Notes: generated from the letters alone by a model not told the origin. A DNA stretch of 64,000 nt from JBPOFY01 sp049889815 (GCA_049889815.1 JBMHCR010000025.1:1-64000); one strand, 5' to 3'; counted from the stretch's first letter, positions 17,479 through 27,368 are shown. Numbers and translations: made by a program.

Positions 17479-20298
17479 TTGAAGCACATACGCAGATATA
17501 ATCACGATAAAATTAGCGTAATTTATCGTCATGGACAAAAAACGTATGCTTCGCCCGCTCCGACTAAACTTGACTCGACATCTGCAGTGCAGTTGGCACA
17601 CCTGCTAGAGGTTTACTTGCCGGCTTTTATGACTGCTAAAACGAACAAACAATTCCACGAACTCGTTCAACAGGGCCTTAAACAGGTCGAAGAGGAACAC
17701 AACTTTCTGGTCGAAGCCTTTGCCGACGTGCTCGAATCGATGGGGCAGTCCAACGCCGCTGCACTCATAAAGAACCGTCTCAAAGGCGTGTCTCCAGAAA
17801 ATCTCGACGATGCCTCGGTGCAGGCAATTTCTTTTTACTTTCAGCTCCTCAACCTCGCAGAAGAGCATGTCGCAAACAGCATGCGCCGCACACGTGAAGC
17901 CAAACTAGGCATGGCGTCGGAGCCCGGTCATTGGGGGCATTACCTAACTCGCCTCAAGAAGGCACGTATTTCGCCGGAAGAAATCCGTAAGCAAATCGGC
18001 GATCTCTGGGTAGAACCGGTCTTCACCAAACATCCAACCGAGGCAAAGCGCTGGTCCGTGCTCGGCATTCACCGCGAAATTGTGCGTCTACTCCGTTATC
18101 GCGAAGACGAGCGCACTCCGCGTGAGGCCGAGCAAAACGAGTACCAGATCCGCGCAGTCATCGAGCGCCTTTGGCTCACCGGCGAGATCTACATGCACAA
18201 GCCTCAAGTAAAGGACGAACTCGAAAACCTACTCTACTACCTGCGCGAAGTCTTTCCAACAATGTTCAGTCGACTCGACGATAATCTCGAGCATGCTTGG
18301 CAGGAAACATTTCCTGATCAGGCGCCACTCGACAGCGAGGAGATGCCACACCTCCAGTTTGGCTCGTGGGTCGGCGGTGATCGCGACGGGCACCCTCTTG
18401 TGACTGCACACGTAACCGCCGAAACACTGGTTACTATGCGCAGCACGGCGGTGCAAATTGTGCGCAACCGCCTACTTGATCTCGCCCAGAAACTCACACT
18501 TTCAGACGCTCGTGCGGCAATTCCTGCCGGTCTTCTTAAGCAGATTCGAACTTGGGACGGCGATGTGCAGACCCAAGAGCCTTGGCTCCACTATGTCGAA
18601 CGACTCGCTTCCCATCTCGAAGACCTCTCCGAGCAGGAGTTACGCGAGCACCTCCATCAACTGATCGAATGGCTCAATGAAGTCGGCACAGCTCGCACCG
18701 TGCAGACCTACGTCCGCCCGCTATTACGCCTGCTCGACAGTATCGGTCTGCACCTTGCCCGCGTAGATATTCGCCAAAACAGTGAATTCTACGAAAAGGC
18801 ACTCAGCCAAATGATGGAAGCCGCTGGTGTAGAGGATGCCAAGAATTTCGGCAACTGGGATGAGGCCGCAAAACTCGACTTCCTCAATCAGGAACTCGCA
18901 ACCCCACGACCGCTCACACATGCCTCCATGGTGCTACCGAAAGAAGCGACCGAAGCACGCGAAACCCTTGCGGTTGTCGCAAAGCACATTCGCAAGCACG
19001 GCACCGCGGGAATTGGAGCGCTCATCATCAGTATGACGCGCAACTTGGTCGATCTGCTTACAGTATACGTTTTGGCCAAGGAGGTCGGACTCACCTATCT
19101 AGATGACGGTCAACTTCGCTGCATTCTTCCGGTCGTGCCACTCTTCGAAACCTACGAAGACCTCGAAGACGCTCCTGAAATCGCAGAAGCATTTCTCTCT
19201 CATCCCTGCACACGCCACAGTCTTCGTATCGGAGAATCGAATACGAAACCACGCTTCATTATCATGCTTGGCTACAGCGACAGCAATAAGGACACCGGTA
19301 TCATGGCCAGTCAGTGGATTCTGAAGAGTGCACAAAGCAAACTCTTTGAAGTTGGTGAAACCCACGGTGTAAAGATCACCTTCTTCCATGGTCGTGGTGG
19401 TACGGTCGGGCGCGGCGCGGGACCTACACACCGTTTCCTTGAAGCACTACCTGAAGGTTCCCTGAACGGCGGCTTACGTGTCACCGAACAGGGCGAAGTC
19501 ATTGCGCAGAAATACAATACACCGGCTACGGCTACCGCGAACTTGGAATGGCTCCTCGCCGGTAGCCTCGGCGCTCAACTACTAGCTCCAAAGCAGCAGG
19601 CAACACCGACCATCGATGCTGCAATGGAGACGCTCGCCAAGAGCTCTCGTAAGACCTACCGCAAACTTCTTGAAGCAGACGGCTTTATCGAATTCTATCG
19701 CCAAGCAACACCGATCGATGCGATCGAGCAGAGCCGTATCGGTTCCCGCCCATCGCGCCGCACAGGTAAAGCAAGTCTCGAAGACCTACGTGCCATCCCG
19801 TGGGTATTTAGCTGGAACCAATCCCGCTTTTATCTCCCAGGCTGGTATGGCGTCGGCAGCGCGCTCGATGGGTTTGAAAAAGACGAGCCCAAAACCTACG
19901 CAATGATTCAAAAGGATCTGCAAAGCACCCCATTCCTACGCTACGTTTTCTACAACATCGAGAGTAGTATCAGTAGTTCGGATGAAAAATGGATGAAGAC
20001 CTACGCAGATCTCGTAGAGGATGCGAAGATCCGCAAACGTATCCTCAATCAAATTCTCGCGGAACGTAAGCGCACTGTCGCGCAGCTCGGAAAACTCTTC
20101 ACGCGCCCACTACCTGAGCGCCGTCCCCGTTTCTACAAAACACTCACCGAGCGCGATATTCCGCTCGCAGCCTTGCACAAGAAACAGATCAATCTGCTTC
20201 AACAAGCCCGTGCTGCCGAAAAATTGGATACCGAGACCACCGATAACCTACTGCGCGTAGTGAACGCCATTGCCGCTGGCCTTCGCACCACAGGTTAG
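17479..20298 (+). CDS. ppc: Phosphoenolpyruvate carboxylase
   Basis: This enzyme carboxylates phosphoenolpyruvate to oxaloacetate, replenishing the TCA cycle. Sequence marks are FTKHPTEAKR (catalytic His), GSWVGGDRDGHPLVT, MLGYSDSNKDTG, FFHGRGGTVGRGAGPTH (bicarbonate/phosphate loop), VTEQGEVIAQKY, RAIPWVFSWNQSRFYLPGWYG and the C-terminal AAGLRTTG, close to the family's usual QNTG end. The start is uncertain. The frame opens with TTG at 17479 (939 residues), which leaves only 8 bp to the divergent regulator start and no room for a promoter. GTG at 17587 (903) or ATG at 17629 (889) would be nearer to the E. coli length of 883. No SD distinguishes them. Confidence 0.95.
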   Translation: MKHIRRYNHDKISVIYRHGQKTYASPAPTKLDSTSAVQLAHLLEVYLPAFMTAKTNKQFHELVQQGLKQVEEEHNFLVEAFADVLESMGQSNAAALIKNRLKGVSPENLDDASVQAISFYFQLLNLAEEHVANSMRRTREAKLGMASEPGHWGHYLTRLKKARISPEEIRKQIGDLWVEPVFTKHPTEAKRWSVLGIHREIVRLLRYREDERTPREAEQNEYQIRAVIERLWLTGEIYMHKPQVKDELENLLYYLREVFPTMFSRLDDNLEHAWQETFPDQAPLDSEEMPHLQFGSWVGGDRDGHPLVTAHVTAETLVTMRSTAVQIVRNRLLDLAQKLTLSDARAAIPAGLLKQIRTWDGDVQTQEPWLHYVERLASHLEDLSEQELREHLHQLIEWLNEVGTARTVQTYVRPLLRLLDSIGLHLARVDIRQNSEFYEKALSQMMEAAGVEDAKNFGNWDEAAKLDFLNQELATPRPLTHASMVLPKEATEARETLAVVAKHIRKHGTAGIGALIISMTRNLVDLLTVYVLAKEVGLTYLDDGQLRCILPVVPLFETYEDLEDAPEIAEAFLSHPCTRHSLRIGESNTKPRFIIMLGYSDSNKDTGIMASQWILKSAQSKLFEVGETHGVKITFFHGRGGTVGRGAGPTHRFLEALPEGSLNGGLRVTEQGEVIAQKYNTPATATANLEWLLAGSLGAQLLAPKQQATPTIDAAMETLAKSSRKTYRKLLEADGFIEFYRQATPIDAIEQSRIGSRPSRRTGKASLEDLRAIPWVFSWNQSRFYLPGWYGVGSALDGFEKDEPKTYAMIQKDLQSTPFLRYVFYNIESSISSSDEKWMKTYADLVEDAKIRKRILNQILAERKRTVAQLGKLFTRPLPERRPRFYKTLTERDIPLAALHKKQINLLQQARAAEKLDTETTDNLLRVVNAIAAGLRTTG

Positions 20299-20355
20299 TT
20301 TCAGCACACTCATTTTAAAGCTGTATCTTTTAGCAACCTGCCTAATTGTACAAGG

Positions 20356-21498
20356 ATGTACCTTTTTCGTTACACCCCCGCGCTGCTTGTCAGCCTCGCT
20401 CTCTCAACTGCGACCTGCCTGGCGGACCATATCGACGTCTACTTCGGCACTGCTGACGAGGGTGGCATCCACCACGGTGTATTTGATACTGAAGCGGGCA
20501 ACTTCAACAGCATCCAAAAAGTAGCCGATGAAATCGGCGCAGGCTTCATCGCGATTCACCCGAGCAAGCATTTCCTCTATTCGACATCGGCGCCGAAAAA
20601 ATGGAAAGCCCAGGGCTTCGTCGTCGCTTATAAAATCAACCGCGACAAGACCCTCACCAAGCTCAACCTCCAGTCTTCTGAAGGCACAAATCCCTGCCAT
20701 GTCAGTCTGGACGCAACAGGCAGCACACTGCTGGTCGCCAACTACAACAGCAATGCCAGTGTCGCCGCATATTTAATCAAGCGCGATGGCTCGCTCGAGG
20801 CCTCGAAATCGATCCATACACACGAAGGCTCGGGCGAGCACCCGAAACGCCAAAAAAGCCCGCACCCGCACTCGATCTACCCGAGCCCAAACAACCAGTT
20901 TGTCTACTCGCCTGACCTCGGCACCGATACTGTTGAAATCTATGCGCTCGACGCGCAGCATGCGAAGCTCACGCCTGTAAGCGGCGCCGAAGTTCCAGGC
21001 GGTGCACGTGGCCCACGCCACATGAAATTTTCGCACGATGGACAGTTTGCCTATGTGCTCAATGAATTCACGATGGAGGTAGCTTGCTACTCGGCAAACG
21101 ATGCAAGCGGACTGCTTACCTATATCGAAACCATCTCCACCCTCAAAGATCGCAGCGATATCGAACAAATGAGCTGTTCCGAGATCCGCGTGCATCCGAA
21201 CGGGCAATTTGTTTACGCAGCCAACCGCGACCTACTCGCAAAAGGGCGCGATGCACTCAGCGTCTTCAGTCGCAATGCCGAGACCGGTAAATTGACACTC
21301 ATTCAGAACCAACCCGCCCGCGTCAATGTACCACGCAACTTCAACATCACACCCTGCGGCCAATGGCTGATGGCTGGCGGCCAAAAGACCAACAATCTGG
21401 CAATCTTCAAACTCGACCCGAGTACTGGAAAAATGAGCCCTCACGGTGACACCATTCCCTTTGAAGGCGGACCGATCTGCATCGATTTTTTAAAATAA
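20356..21498 (+). CDS. Secreted lactonase-family beta-propeller (6-phosphogluconolactonase-like)
   Basis: The 380-residue protein has an N-terminal signal peptide (about residues 1-23, ending CLA-D). The mature part is a seven-bladed beta-propeller of the Pfam lactonase family, shown by repeated blade motifs such as YFGTADEGGIHHGVFD, PCHVSLDATGSTLLVANY, GARGPRHMKFSHDGQFAYVLNE, EIRVHPNGQFVYAANR and FNITPCGQWLMAGGQ. Cytoplasmic members (Pgl/YbhE) hydrolyse 6-phosphogluconolactone. Export makes that substrate unlikely, and a role on other sugar lactones in the periplasm is plausible but not shown. AAGG directly precedes the ATG. It follows ppc by 57 bp and may share its transcript. Confidence 0.88.
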   Translation: MYLFRYTPALLVSLALSTATCLADHIDVYFGTADEGGIHHGVFDTEAGNFNSIQKVADEIGAGFIAIHPSKHFLYSTSAPKKWKAQGFVVAYKINRDKTLTKLNLQSSEGTNPCHVSLDATGSTLLVANYNSNASVAAYLIKRDGSLEASKSIHTHEGSGEHPKRQKSPHPHSIYPSPNNQFVYSPDLGTDTVEIYALDAQHAKLTPVSGAEVPGGARGPRHMKFSHDGQFAYVLNEFTMEVACYSANDASGLLTYIETISTLKDRSDIEQMSCSEIRVHPNGQFVYAANRDLLAKGRDALSVFSRNAETGKLTLIQNQPARVNVPRNFNITPCGQWLMAGGQKTNNLAIFKLDPSTGKMSPHGDTIPFEGGPICIDFLK

Positions 21499-21587
21499 AC
21501 CCTGCCAAATTTCAGCACCATAGGGTATACACTGTATCCGCTCTGAGTATTTGATTCTATATACAGAGCTGATTTACTACTTTACCC

Positions 21588-23870
21588 ATGTCCCCAATCT
21601 CAAAAATTCTCTGCACACTCATTACGAGCAGCCTATCACTGTATGCCGCAGAGAGCGAATTGATCACTTGGGAAACCACAGCGAAATCACTGGATAAATA
21701 CTGTTCCGAGTGCCACAGCGATGATCTGCCGGACGCCGATCTGGATATAACCAGCATTGATCAACGCGCGGATCTTGAAGCCAATCCCGAAAAATGGACC
21801 CGAGTTCTGCAGGCACTGCGCACGCACTACATGCCTCATCCGGACGGGCGCAATTTACCACCACAACGCCGGGATGAACTCATTCAGAAGATCAGTGGCG
21901 AACTGATCCAACAAGCAGGCAAATACGACTCCATATCAGCACAATTCCGTAGACTCAATCGTGTTGAGTTCAGCAATACCATCAACGACCTACTCCTCAT
22001 TCAGGGCGACTGGACGAAGTCACTCCCTGCCGACGATGCTGGCTATGGCTTCGACAATATAGCGGCAGCACTATCCATATCTCCTCTATTGATCGAACGC
22101 TATTTCAGCACCGCTGCTGAAGCTGCTCAGCTAGCGGTGCCGAGGAAAATGGAACCAAAAGTATGGGATATTTCCGGCGCAACTTTCCACGGCGGAAATA
22201 GCGGTAAGAATGTTCGCAACATTCATGCAGCGGGTGGCAAACACAGTGCAAAGCACACCCTATTTTTCCCGGGCAAAGGCAGCTACAAACTAACGTTTAA
22301 ACTATCCGCACAACAAGCAGGGCCCGAAAATGCATTCGCCGAACTACGCTTGGGTCACGAACTGATTGGTCGAGAAGAAGTGACCGCAGCGGAAGGCGAA
22401 ACGCCAAACACGATCCTCAAGAACATCCAAATTGATACACCGGGCGAACACCGCCTGGAAGTTCGTCTTTGGAAAGACTATCGTAAAAAAACCGAGACCG
22501 GTGAGGACGACCGCAACTTGCTCCTGCACGGTGTCGAAATCGAGGGTCCGTTCCAAACCGCTCAAGACCTGCGCAGCCCATTTTTGGATCGGCACTTTGG
22601 CTCACACCCAGAAAAACTGAGTACTCAAGGACTCCGCGACGGCATCCATCGCCTCACAAGCCGTGCTTTTCGACGTGCGGTCTTACCAGAAGAGATCGAG
22701 GACCTTTGGGCGGTTTTTGTAACGAATAGTGCTTATTTTAGCAACGATCGAAATGTCCACAACGGGATCTGTGCCATCATCGATGCTGTGCTCACTTCAC
22801 CCTCATTCTTATTTCGTTTAGAAGACCCCGCACAAGCAGATGACTTCGGCCTTGCCACCTGGCTCTCCTACTTTCTCTGGAGCTCGATGCCGGATGACCA
22901 GCTGTTCCAGTTGGCTTTCGAGAATGAGCTACGCAACAATCTCGATGCCGAGATTGAGCGCATGCTCAAGGACCCAAAGGCAACCGCGCTGGCAGAAAAC
23001 TTTGCCGGTCAATGGTGGCGTCTGCGCGATCTGGAATTCCATAGACCGGATCGTTCGCTCTACGAGAATGCCAGCCCCGAGCTTCTCGTCGCGATGAAAG
23101 AAGAGACTGAGCGCATGTTCGTACATATCCTGCAAGAAGATCGCCCACTACAGGAGTTCCTCACCGCCGACTACACCTTCATCAATGAGCGCCTCGCAAA
23201 GCACTACGGTATACCCAAAGTAAAAGGTAAGCAATTTCGCAAAGTCTCACTCGCAGACACCCCGCGCCGTGGCATCTGGAGTCAGGCGGGAATTCTCACA
23301 GTAACTTCCTATCCCAACTACACCAGCCCAGTCCTGCGCGGGCAATGGATCCTCGAAAACATTGTCGGGCTGGCACCGCCACCACCGCCGGACAACATTC
23401 CATCCCTCCCTGGAACCGAGGGCAAACCAGAGCCAAGCGACCTGCGTGCCAGCCTCGCGCTCCATCGGGACAACCCCGACTGCGCCTCCTGCCACAATAT
23501 TATGGACCCCTTCGGTCTAGCACTGGAGCACTACGACGCTGTCGGCGGCCTCCGCGACCTAGAGGAACGCAAGAAAATCACCAATGAAGAACTCTTCGAC
23601 GGCACCGAGATCACCGGACCTGCCGACCTAGCGACCTATTTTGCCGAAACGCGTAGCGATGACTTCATTAAAAACCTTGCGCATAAACTCGCCATTTACG
23701 CCTCTGGCCGCGGACTCGACTGGCGTGATGAGGCCGCCATTCAACGCATCGCCGAACAAACTGGCGACGCGGGCTACACCTTTTCCGCCATGATCACCGC
23801 AGTGGCTAATGAATTTGCACCTTTGCGAGAAGTTGCTTCACTCAAGAGTCGTTCTACCAACCGCTTGTAA
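21588..23870 (+). CDS. DUF1592-family secreted c-type cytochrome-like protein
   Basis: The 760-residue protein has a signal peptide (about 1-20). A haem-binding CSECH at residues 39-43 is followed by the DUF1587 motif EFSNTINDLL, a beta-sandwich carbohydrate-binding-like region (about 200-320), and DUF1595/1592/1588/1585 segments. The latter include SPSFLFRLE, WLSYFLWSSMPDDQL, ENFAGQWWRLRDL, RRGIWSQAGILTVTSYPNYTSPVLRG and a second haem-type site CASCHNIMDPFGLALEHYD. This architecture is typical of planctomycetes and Verrucomicrobia, where it is almost always paired with a DUF1552 protein, as here 2 bp downstream. The biochemical function is unknown; a periplasmic oxidoreductase acting with its partner is inferred. 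Confidence 0.9.
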   Translation: MSPISKILCTLITSSLSLYAAESELITWETTAKSLDKYCSECHSDDLPDADLDITSIDQRADLEANPEKWTRVLQALRTHYMPHPDGRNLPPQRRDELIQKISGELIQQAGKYDSISAQFRRLNRVEFSNTINDLLLIQGDWTKSLPADDAGYGFDNIAAALSISPLLIERYFSTAAEAAQLAVPRKMEPKVWDISGATFHGGNSGKNVRNIHAAGGKHSAKHTLFFPGKGSYKLTFKLSAQQAGPENAFAELRLGHELIGREEVTAAEGETPNTILKNIQIDTPGEHRLEVRLWKDYRKKTETGEDDRNLLLHGVEIEGPFQTAQDLRSPFLDRHFGSHPEKLSTQGLRDGIHRLTSRAFRRAVLPEEIEDLWAVFVTNSAYFSNDRNVHNGICAIIDAVLTSPSFLFRLEDPAQADDFGLATWLSYFLWSSMPDDQLFQLAFENELRNNLDAEIERMLKDPKATALAENFAGQWWRLRDLEFHRPDRSLYENASPELLVAMKEETERMFVHILQEDRPLQEFLTADYTFINERLAKHYGIPKVKGKQFRKVSLADTPRRGIWSQAGILTVTSYPNYTSPVLRGQWILENIVGLAPPPPPDNIPSLPGTEGKPEPSDLRASLALHRDNPDCASCHNIMDPFGLALEHYDAVGGLRDLEERKKITNEELFDGTEITGPADLATYFAETRSDDFIKNLAHKLAIYASGRGLDWRDEAAIQRIAEQTGDAGYTFSAMITAVANEFAPLREVASLKSRSTNRL

Positions 23871-23872
23871 TC

Positions 23873-25225
23873 ATGAATTCCAGCCAAGCACCCCGCAATA
23901 TCCCCCGCCGCGCATTCCTCAGAGGCATGGGCTCGGTCGTTGCCCTACCGTTCCTTCACTCCCTAGCCCCGCTGCAGTCCGCAAAGGCATCCACGGTCGG
24001 CAGCTCCGCCGCGAGCCCGACGCGGATGGCCTTCATCTACCATCCAAACGGAGTGATTCAGGAAAACTGGCTAAAGGGAGCGGCTGGTCGTTTGCCGCAG
24101 ACCCTTCCACGCACCCTTAAACCACTCAAGCATCTAAACCGCTACGTCAACGTTGTCAGCGGGCTCGAACACCAGAAAGCCAATGCCAACGGCGACGGCC
24201 CAGGCGACCACGCACGCGCCACTGCCACCTTCCTTACTGGTAAACAGGCCAAGAAAACTGGTGGCACCGATATTCAACTCGGCCGCTCTTTCGACCAAGT
24301 CGCCGCCGACCAAATCAGTGGACACAGCCGCTATCGTTCGCTGGAGTTTTCCGCAACCAACACACGATCCAGCGGCACCTGCGACAGTGGTTACAGCTGC
24401 GCCTATCAATATAATATTTCTTGGCAAAACGAAAACACGCCTCTACCGCCGCAGGTGAATCCACGCGAGATCTTTAAGCAGCTCTTCGGCGCCAGCGATC
24501 CGCAGGAGCTCGCCCTCATGGAGCACCGCATGAAGCGTCAAAAGAGTGTGCTCGACAACCTCCGCGCAGATACCGCACGCCTCAACCGCAAGATCAGCTC
24601 AGAGGATCGCGGCCAATTGGAAGCCTACTACGAGTCATTGCGCACCGTTGAAAAGCGCCTGCAGACCAAGGTTTTCGACCCGAATGACGTCCCGCAGGAT
24701 TTCGATCTCCCGCAAGGTATTCCTGCAGACTACAGCGAATACCTCGACACGATGTATGACCTAATGCTGCTCGCCTTCCAGACTGACTCCACGCGTGTGG
24801 TCACTTTCCTACAAGCGCACGACGGCTCCAACCGCACCTTCCCGGAGCTCGGTGTCAACTCTGGGCACCACCAACTGTCCCACCATAAGGGCGACCAAGG
24901 TAAAATCGAAAATATCAAAGACATCGACGAATTCTACCTACAGGCATTTGCACGCTTCCTCGAAAAGCTCACCAACACGCAGGACGGTGAAGGTCGCAAC
25001 CTCGCAGATAGCTGTATGCTTGTTTACGGCGGCGCCATAAGCGACGGTAATCGCCATAGGCACAACAACCTCCCCGTGATCCTAGCGGGCGGCAAAGTCG
25101 AAGGCGGCCGCCACCTGAAATACAAGGACGAGCCCATGTGCAACCTCTACTGCACCCTACTCGATAAAGCCGGCCACCAGAGCACCCGCTTTGGCGATAG
25201 CACGGGATTGTTGGCAGGGGTGTAA
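23873..25225 (+). CDS. DUF1552-family Tat-exported protein
   Basis: The 450-residue protein has a twin-arginine signal (PRRAFLRGMGSVVALPFL, residues 11-28), so it is probably exported folded with a cofactor. DUF1552 hallmarks are MAFIYHPNGV, VSGLEHQKA, GDHARATATFLTG, DQVAADQIS, TRVVTFLQAHDGSNRTFPELGV, HHQLSHHKGD, and a final NLPVILAGG motif. The fold resembles the alkaline-phosphatase/sulfatase-like DUF1501 group, with conserved His and Asp, but no activity is established. It starts 2 nt after the DUF1592 gene, so the two form an operon and the products probably form one periplasmic system. Confidence 0.9.
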   Translation: MNSSQAPRNIPRRAFLRGMGSVVALPFLHSLAPLQSAKASTVGSSAASPTRMAFIYHPNGVIQENWLKGAAGRLPQTLPRTLKPLKHLNRYVNVVSGLEHQKANANGDGPGDHARATATFLTGKQAKKTGGTDIQLGRSFDQVAADQISGHSRYRSLEFSATNTRSSGTCDSGYSCAYQYNISWQNENTPLPPQVNPREIFKQLFGASDPQELALMEHRMKRQKSVLDNLRADTARLNRKISSEDRGQLEAYYESLRTVEKRLQTKVFDPNDVPQDFDLPQGIPADYSEYLDTMYDLMLLAFQTDSTRVVTFLQAHDGSNRTFPELGVNSGHHQLSHHKGDQGKIENIKDIDEFYLQAFARFLEKLTNTQDGEGRNLADSCMLVYGGAISDGNRHRHNNLPVILAGGKVEGGRHLKYKDEPMCNLYCTLLDKAGHQSTRFGDSTGLLAGV

Positions 25226-25493
25226 ACTCGTGAGCGCAACTGACGAGAAAATATTCTGCCCGCTAAGATACGCGAAAATACGCTCAGCAAACCCCATCAT
25301 AGCGCCCCTTTAGGGCACTTTAACGGGCAAAATCGAACCGATTCACGCCAAAAATCGAGAACCGACTAGGGTTTCGAGAAATTTTGCGCTGTCGAACGGG
25401 CTTGATTTGCAGGCGATTTACTGTCTTTCTCCCTCCCCTTTCACGCGAGCGTATGGCTCGTTCTTAATAAAAACGCGAAACAACCACATCACA
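25226..25493. promoter_or_regulatory. Leader/intergenic region upstream of acetolactate synthase
   Basis: These 268 bp have no gene. A near-complementary pair (TGCCCGCTAAG at 25257-25267 and TTTAACGGGCA at 25319-25329) could form a long stem enclosing a small GCCC/GGGC hairpin and the period-10 array at 25261-25290. This may be a folded leader, a repeat element, or both. No attenuator with a T-run and no branched-chain-rich leader peptide was found. Confidence 0.35.
25261..25290. repeat. Period-10 degenerate repeat
   Basis: There are three 10-bp units (CGCTAAGATA, CGCGAAAATA, CGCTCAGCAA). The phase and the CGC-x-A core match the reverse complement of the array at 15831-15860 beside the GxxExxY gene. 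It lies 35 bp after the DUF1552 stop. Confidence 0.6.
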
Positions 25494-27278
25494 ATGAAAA
25501 CCGAAAAAGCAATCGACTTCCCTATGCAGGACGAAATTGGCCCCGAAATGAAGGGTGCTGACGTCTTGGTCGCCTCACTTGAGCGCGAGGGTGTCGACGT
25601 CGTCTTCGCGTATCCAGGTGGTGCGTCCATGGAGCTTCACCAAGCCCTCACTAAGAGCGAATCGATCCGCACCATCCTCCCCCGCTTCGAGCAGGGCGGC
25701 GGCTTTATGGCGCACGGATATGCGCGCGCCACTGGCAAGGCAAGTGTCTGCATGGCGACTTCTGGCCCGGGTGCGACCAACCTCGTTACCTGTATCGCAG
25801 ACGCGTTTATGGACAGCATCCCGCTGATCGCGATCACCGGTCAAGTGTATCAACAATTTATCGGTAAGACTGCTTTCCAGGAAACCGACTTCTTCGGCAT
25901 GACTTTGCCGATCGTTAAGCACAGCTTCCTCGTTCTCGATAAGGAAGACCTGCCACGCGTGGTTAAAGAAGCCTTCCACATAGCGACGACCGGCCGTCCG
26001 GGTCCCGTCGTGATCGACATTCCGAAAGATGTTCAACAAGCGATCTTCAAGCCAACCTTCCCTGCAGAGCTCGACATCCCCGGCTACAAGGTTGAGACTA
26101 CAAAGCCGGAGGCGACTGACAAAGAGCTCCTTACTGTTCTCGACTTGATCAGCGAAGCCGAGCGTCCGGTGCTGTATATCGGTGGCGGTATCATTTCTTC
26201 AGAAGCGCACCTTGAGATGCGCGAGTTCGCGGAACTCACCGGCATCCCGGTTGCATCGACCCTCATGGGCCTTGGCGCATTCGACGCGGAGCACCCGCAA
26301 TCGCTCTACTGGTTCGGCATGCACGGCACCGTTGCTGGCAACTGGGCAGTTTGTGATAGCGACGTTCTTGTTTGTGCAGGCGCTCGTTTCGACGACCGTA
26401 TCACTGGTGTCGTTTCAAAGTTCGCGCCGAAAGCCGAGATCGTCCATATCGACATCGACGCTTCCGAGCACAATAAGAACAAACGTGTTCAGCACCCGAT
26501 CCACTCGGATATCAAATATGCGCTCGAGCGCATGAACCAGTTGATCAAGGCGGGTAAATTCGAAAAGCCTGACATCAGCGCTTGGAACAAGACCATCGAG
26601 GGTTGGAAGAAGGAATATCCGTTCTCCTATGATAAGACCGGTCACATCACTCAACAGGAGGCGATTGAAACACTCTACGAAGTCACCGAAGGCGACGCAA
26701 TTATCACGACTGGTGTGGGACAGCACCAAATGTGGGCCGCACAGTTCTTCAAATTCCGTGAGCCCCGCACCTACATCAGCTCGCTTGGTCTCGGCACCAT
26801 GGGCTTCGGTCTACCGGCTGCAATCGGTGCGCAGGTTGCGTTTCCAGAAAAGCTGGTGGTCAACATCGATGGTGACGGCTGCTTCTTGATGAACGTTCAA
26901 GAACTTGCGACTGCGAAGATCGAAAATATCAACGCCAAGACCATTATTTTGAACAACCAACACCTCGGCATGGTGGTTCAATGGGAGGACTTGCTCTACG
27001 AGAGTGTTCGTGGTCAGACCATTCTTTGCGACAAGGACAACATCGGTGGTCCGGATAATGTCGACGCGATCTACCCCGACTTCGTTAAGATCGCCGAGGG
27101 TTTCGGCGTCGCTGGCAAGCGCGTTGTGAAACGCGAAGATCTCAAGGCTGCCATCGAAGAAATGATCGCTTACGACGGACCCTACGTCCTCGAGGTCATC
27201 GTTCCCTACACTGAGCACGTTTTGCCGATGATCAAGCAAGGCCTCTCCGCTAAGGAAATTCTGATCAAGTCCGAGTGA
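25494..27278 (+). CDS. ilvB: Acetolactate synthase large subunit, biosynthetic type
   Basis: The 594-residue enzyme catalyses the first common step of branched-chain amino acid synthesis using thiamine diphosphate, FAD and Mg. Marks are VVFAYPGGASMELHQAL and RFEQGGGFMAHGYARATGK (catalytic Glu), ATSGPGATNLVT, FQETDFFGMTLPIVKHSF, the TPP motif NIDGDGCFLMNVQELATA through ILNNQHLGMVVQWEDL, and the C-terminal VIVPYTEHVLPMI. The ATG at 25494 is used because the family begins near here; the frame opens earlier at 25407 without homology. No regulatory ilvH lies next to it. The gene stands alone, followed by a strong terminator. Confidence 0.95.
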   Translation: MKTEKAIDFPMQDEIGPEMKGADVLVASLEREGVDVVFAYPGGASMELHQALTKSESIRTILPRFEQGGGFMAHGYARATGKASVCMATSGPGATNLVTCIADAFMDSIPLIAITGQVYQQFIGKTAFQETDFFGMTLPIVKHSFLVLDKEDLPRVVKEAFHIATTGRPGPVVIDIPKDVQQAIFKPTFPAELDIPGYKVETTKPEATDKELLTVLDLISEAERPVLYIGGGIISSEAHLEMREFAELTGIPVASTLMGLGAFDAEHPQSLYWFGMHGTVAGNWAVCDSDVLVCAGARFDDRITGVVSKFAPKAEIVHIDIDASEHNKNKRVQHPIHSDIKYALERMNQLIKAGKFEKPDISAWNKTIEGWKKEYPFSYDKTGHITQQEAIETLYEVTEGDAIITTGVGQHQMWAAQFFKFREPRTYISSLGLGTMGFGLPAAIGAQVAFPEKLVVNIDGDGCFLMNVQELATAKIENINAKTIILNNQHLGMVVQWEDLLYESVRGQTILCDKDNIGGPDNVDAIYPDFVKIAEGFGVAGKRVVKREDLKAAIEEMIAYDGPYVLEVIVPYTEHVLPMIKQGLSAKEILIKSE

Positions 27279-27300
27279 TCGGCTCGCAAATTGCTTGCTG

Positions 27301-27333
27301 CGGATTCTCCTGCGGGAGAATCCGTTTTTTTTT
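27301..27333 (+). terminator. Strong intrinsic terminator of ilvB
   Basis: A perfect 10-bp stem (27301-27310 with 27315-27324) closes a TGCG tetraloop and is followed by nine or more T. It lies 23 nt after the ilvB stop and separates it from the DUF481 gene. That also argues against the upstream start of the DUF481 frame at 27291. Confidence 0.95.
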
Positions 27334-27368
27334 GCTCAAACCGTCCCCAAATAGTCTGCAAAATTGCA

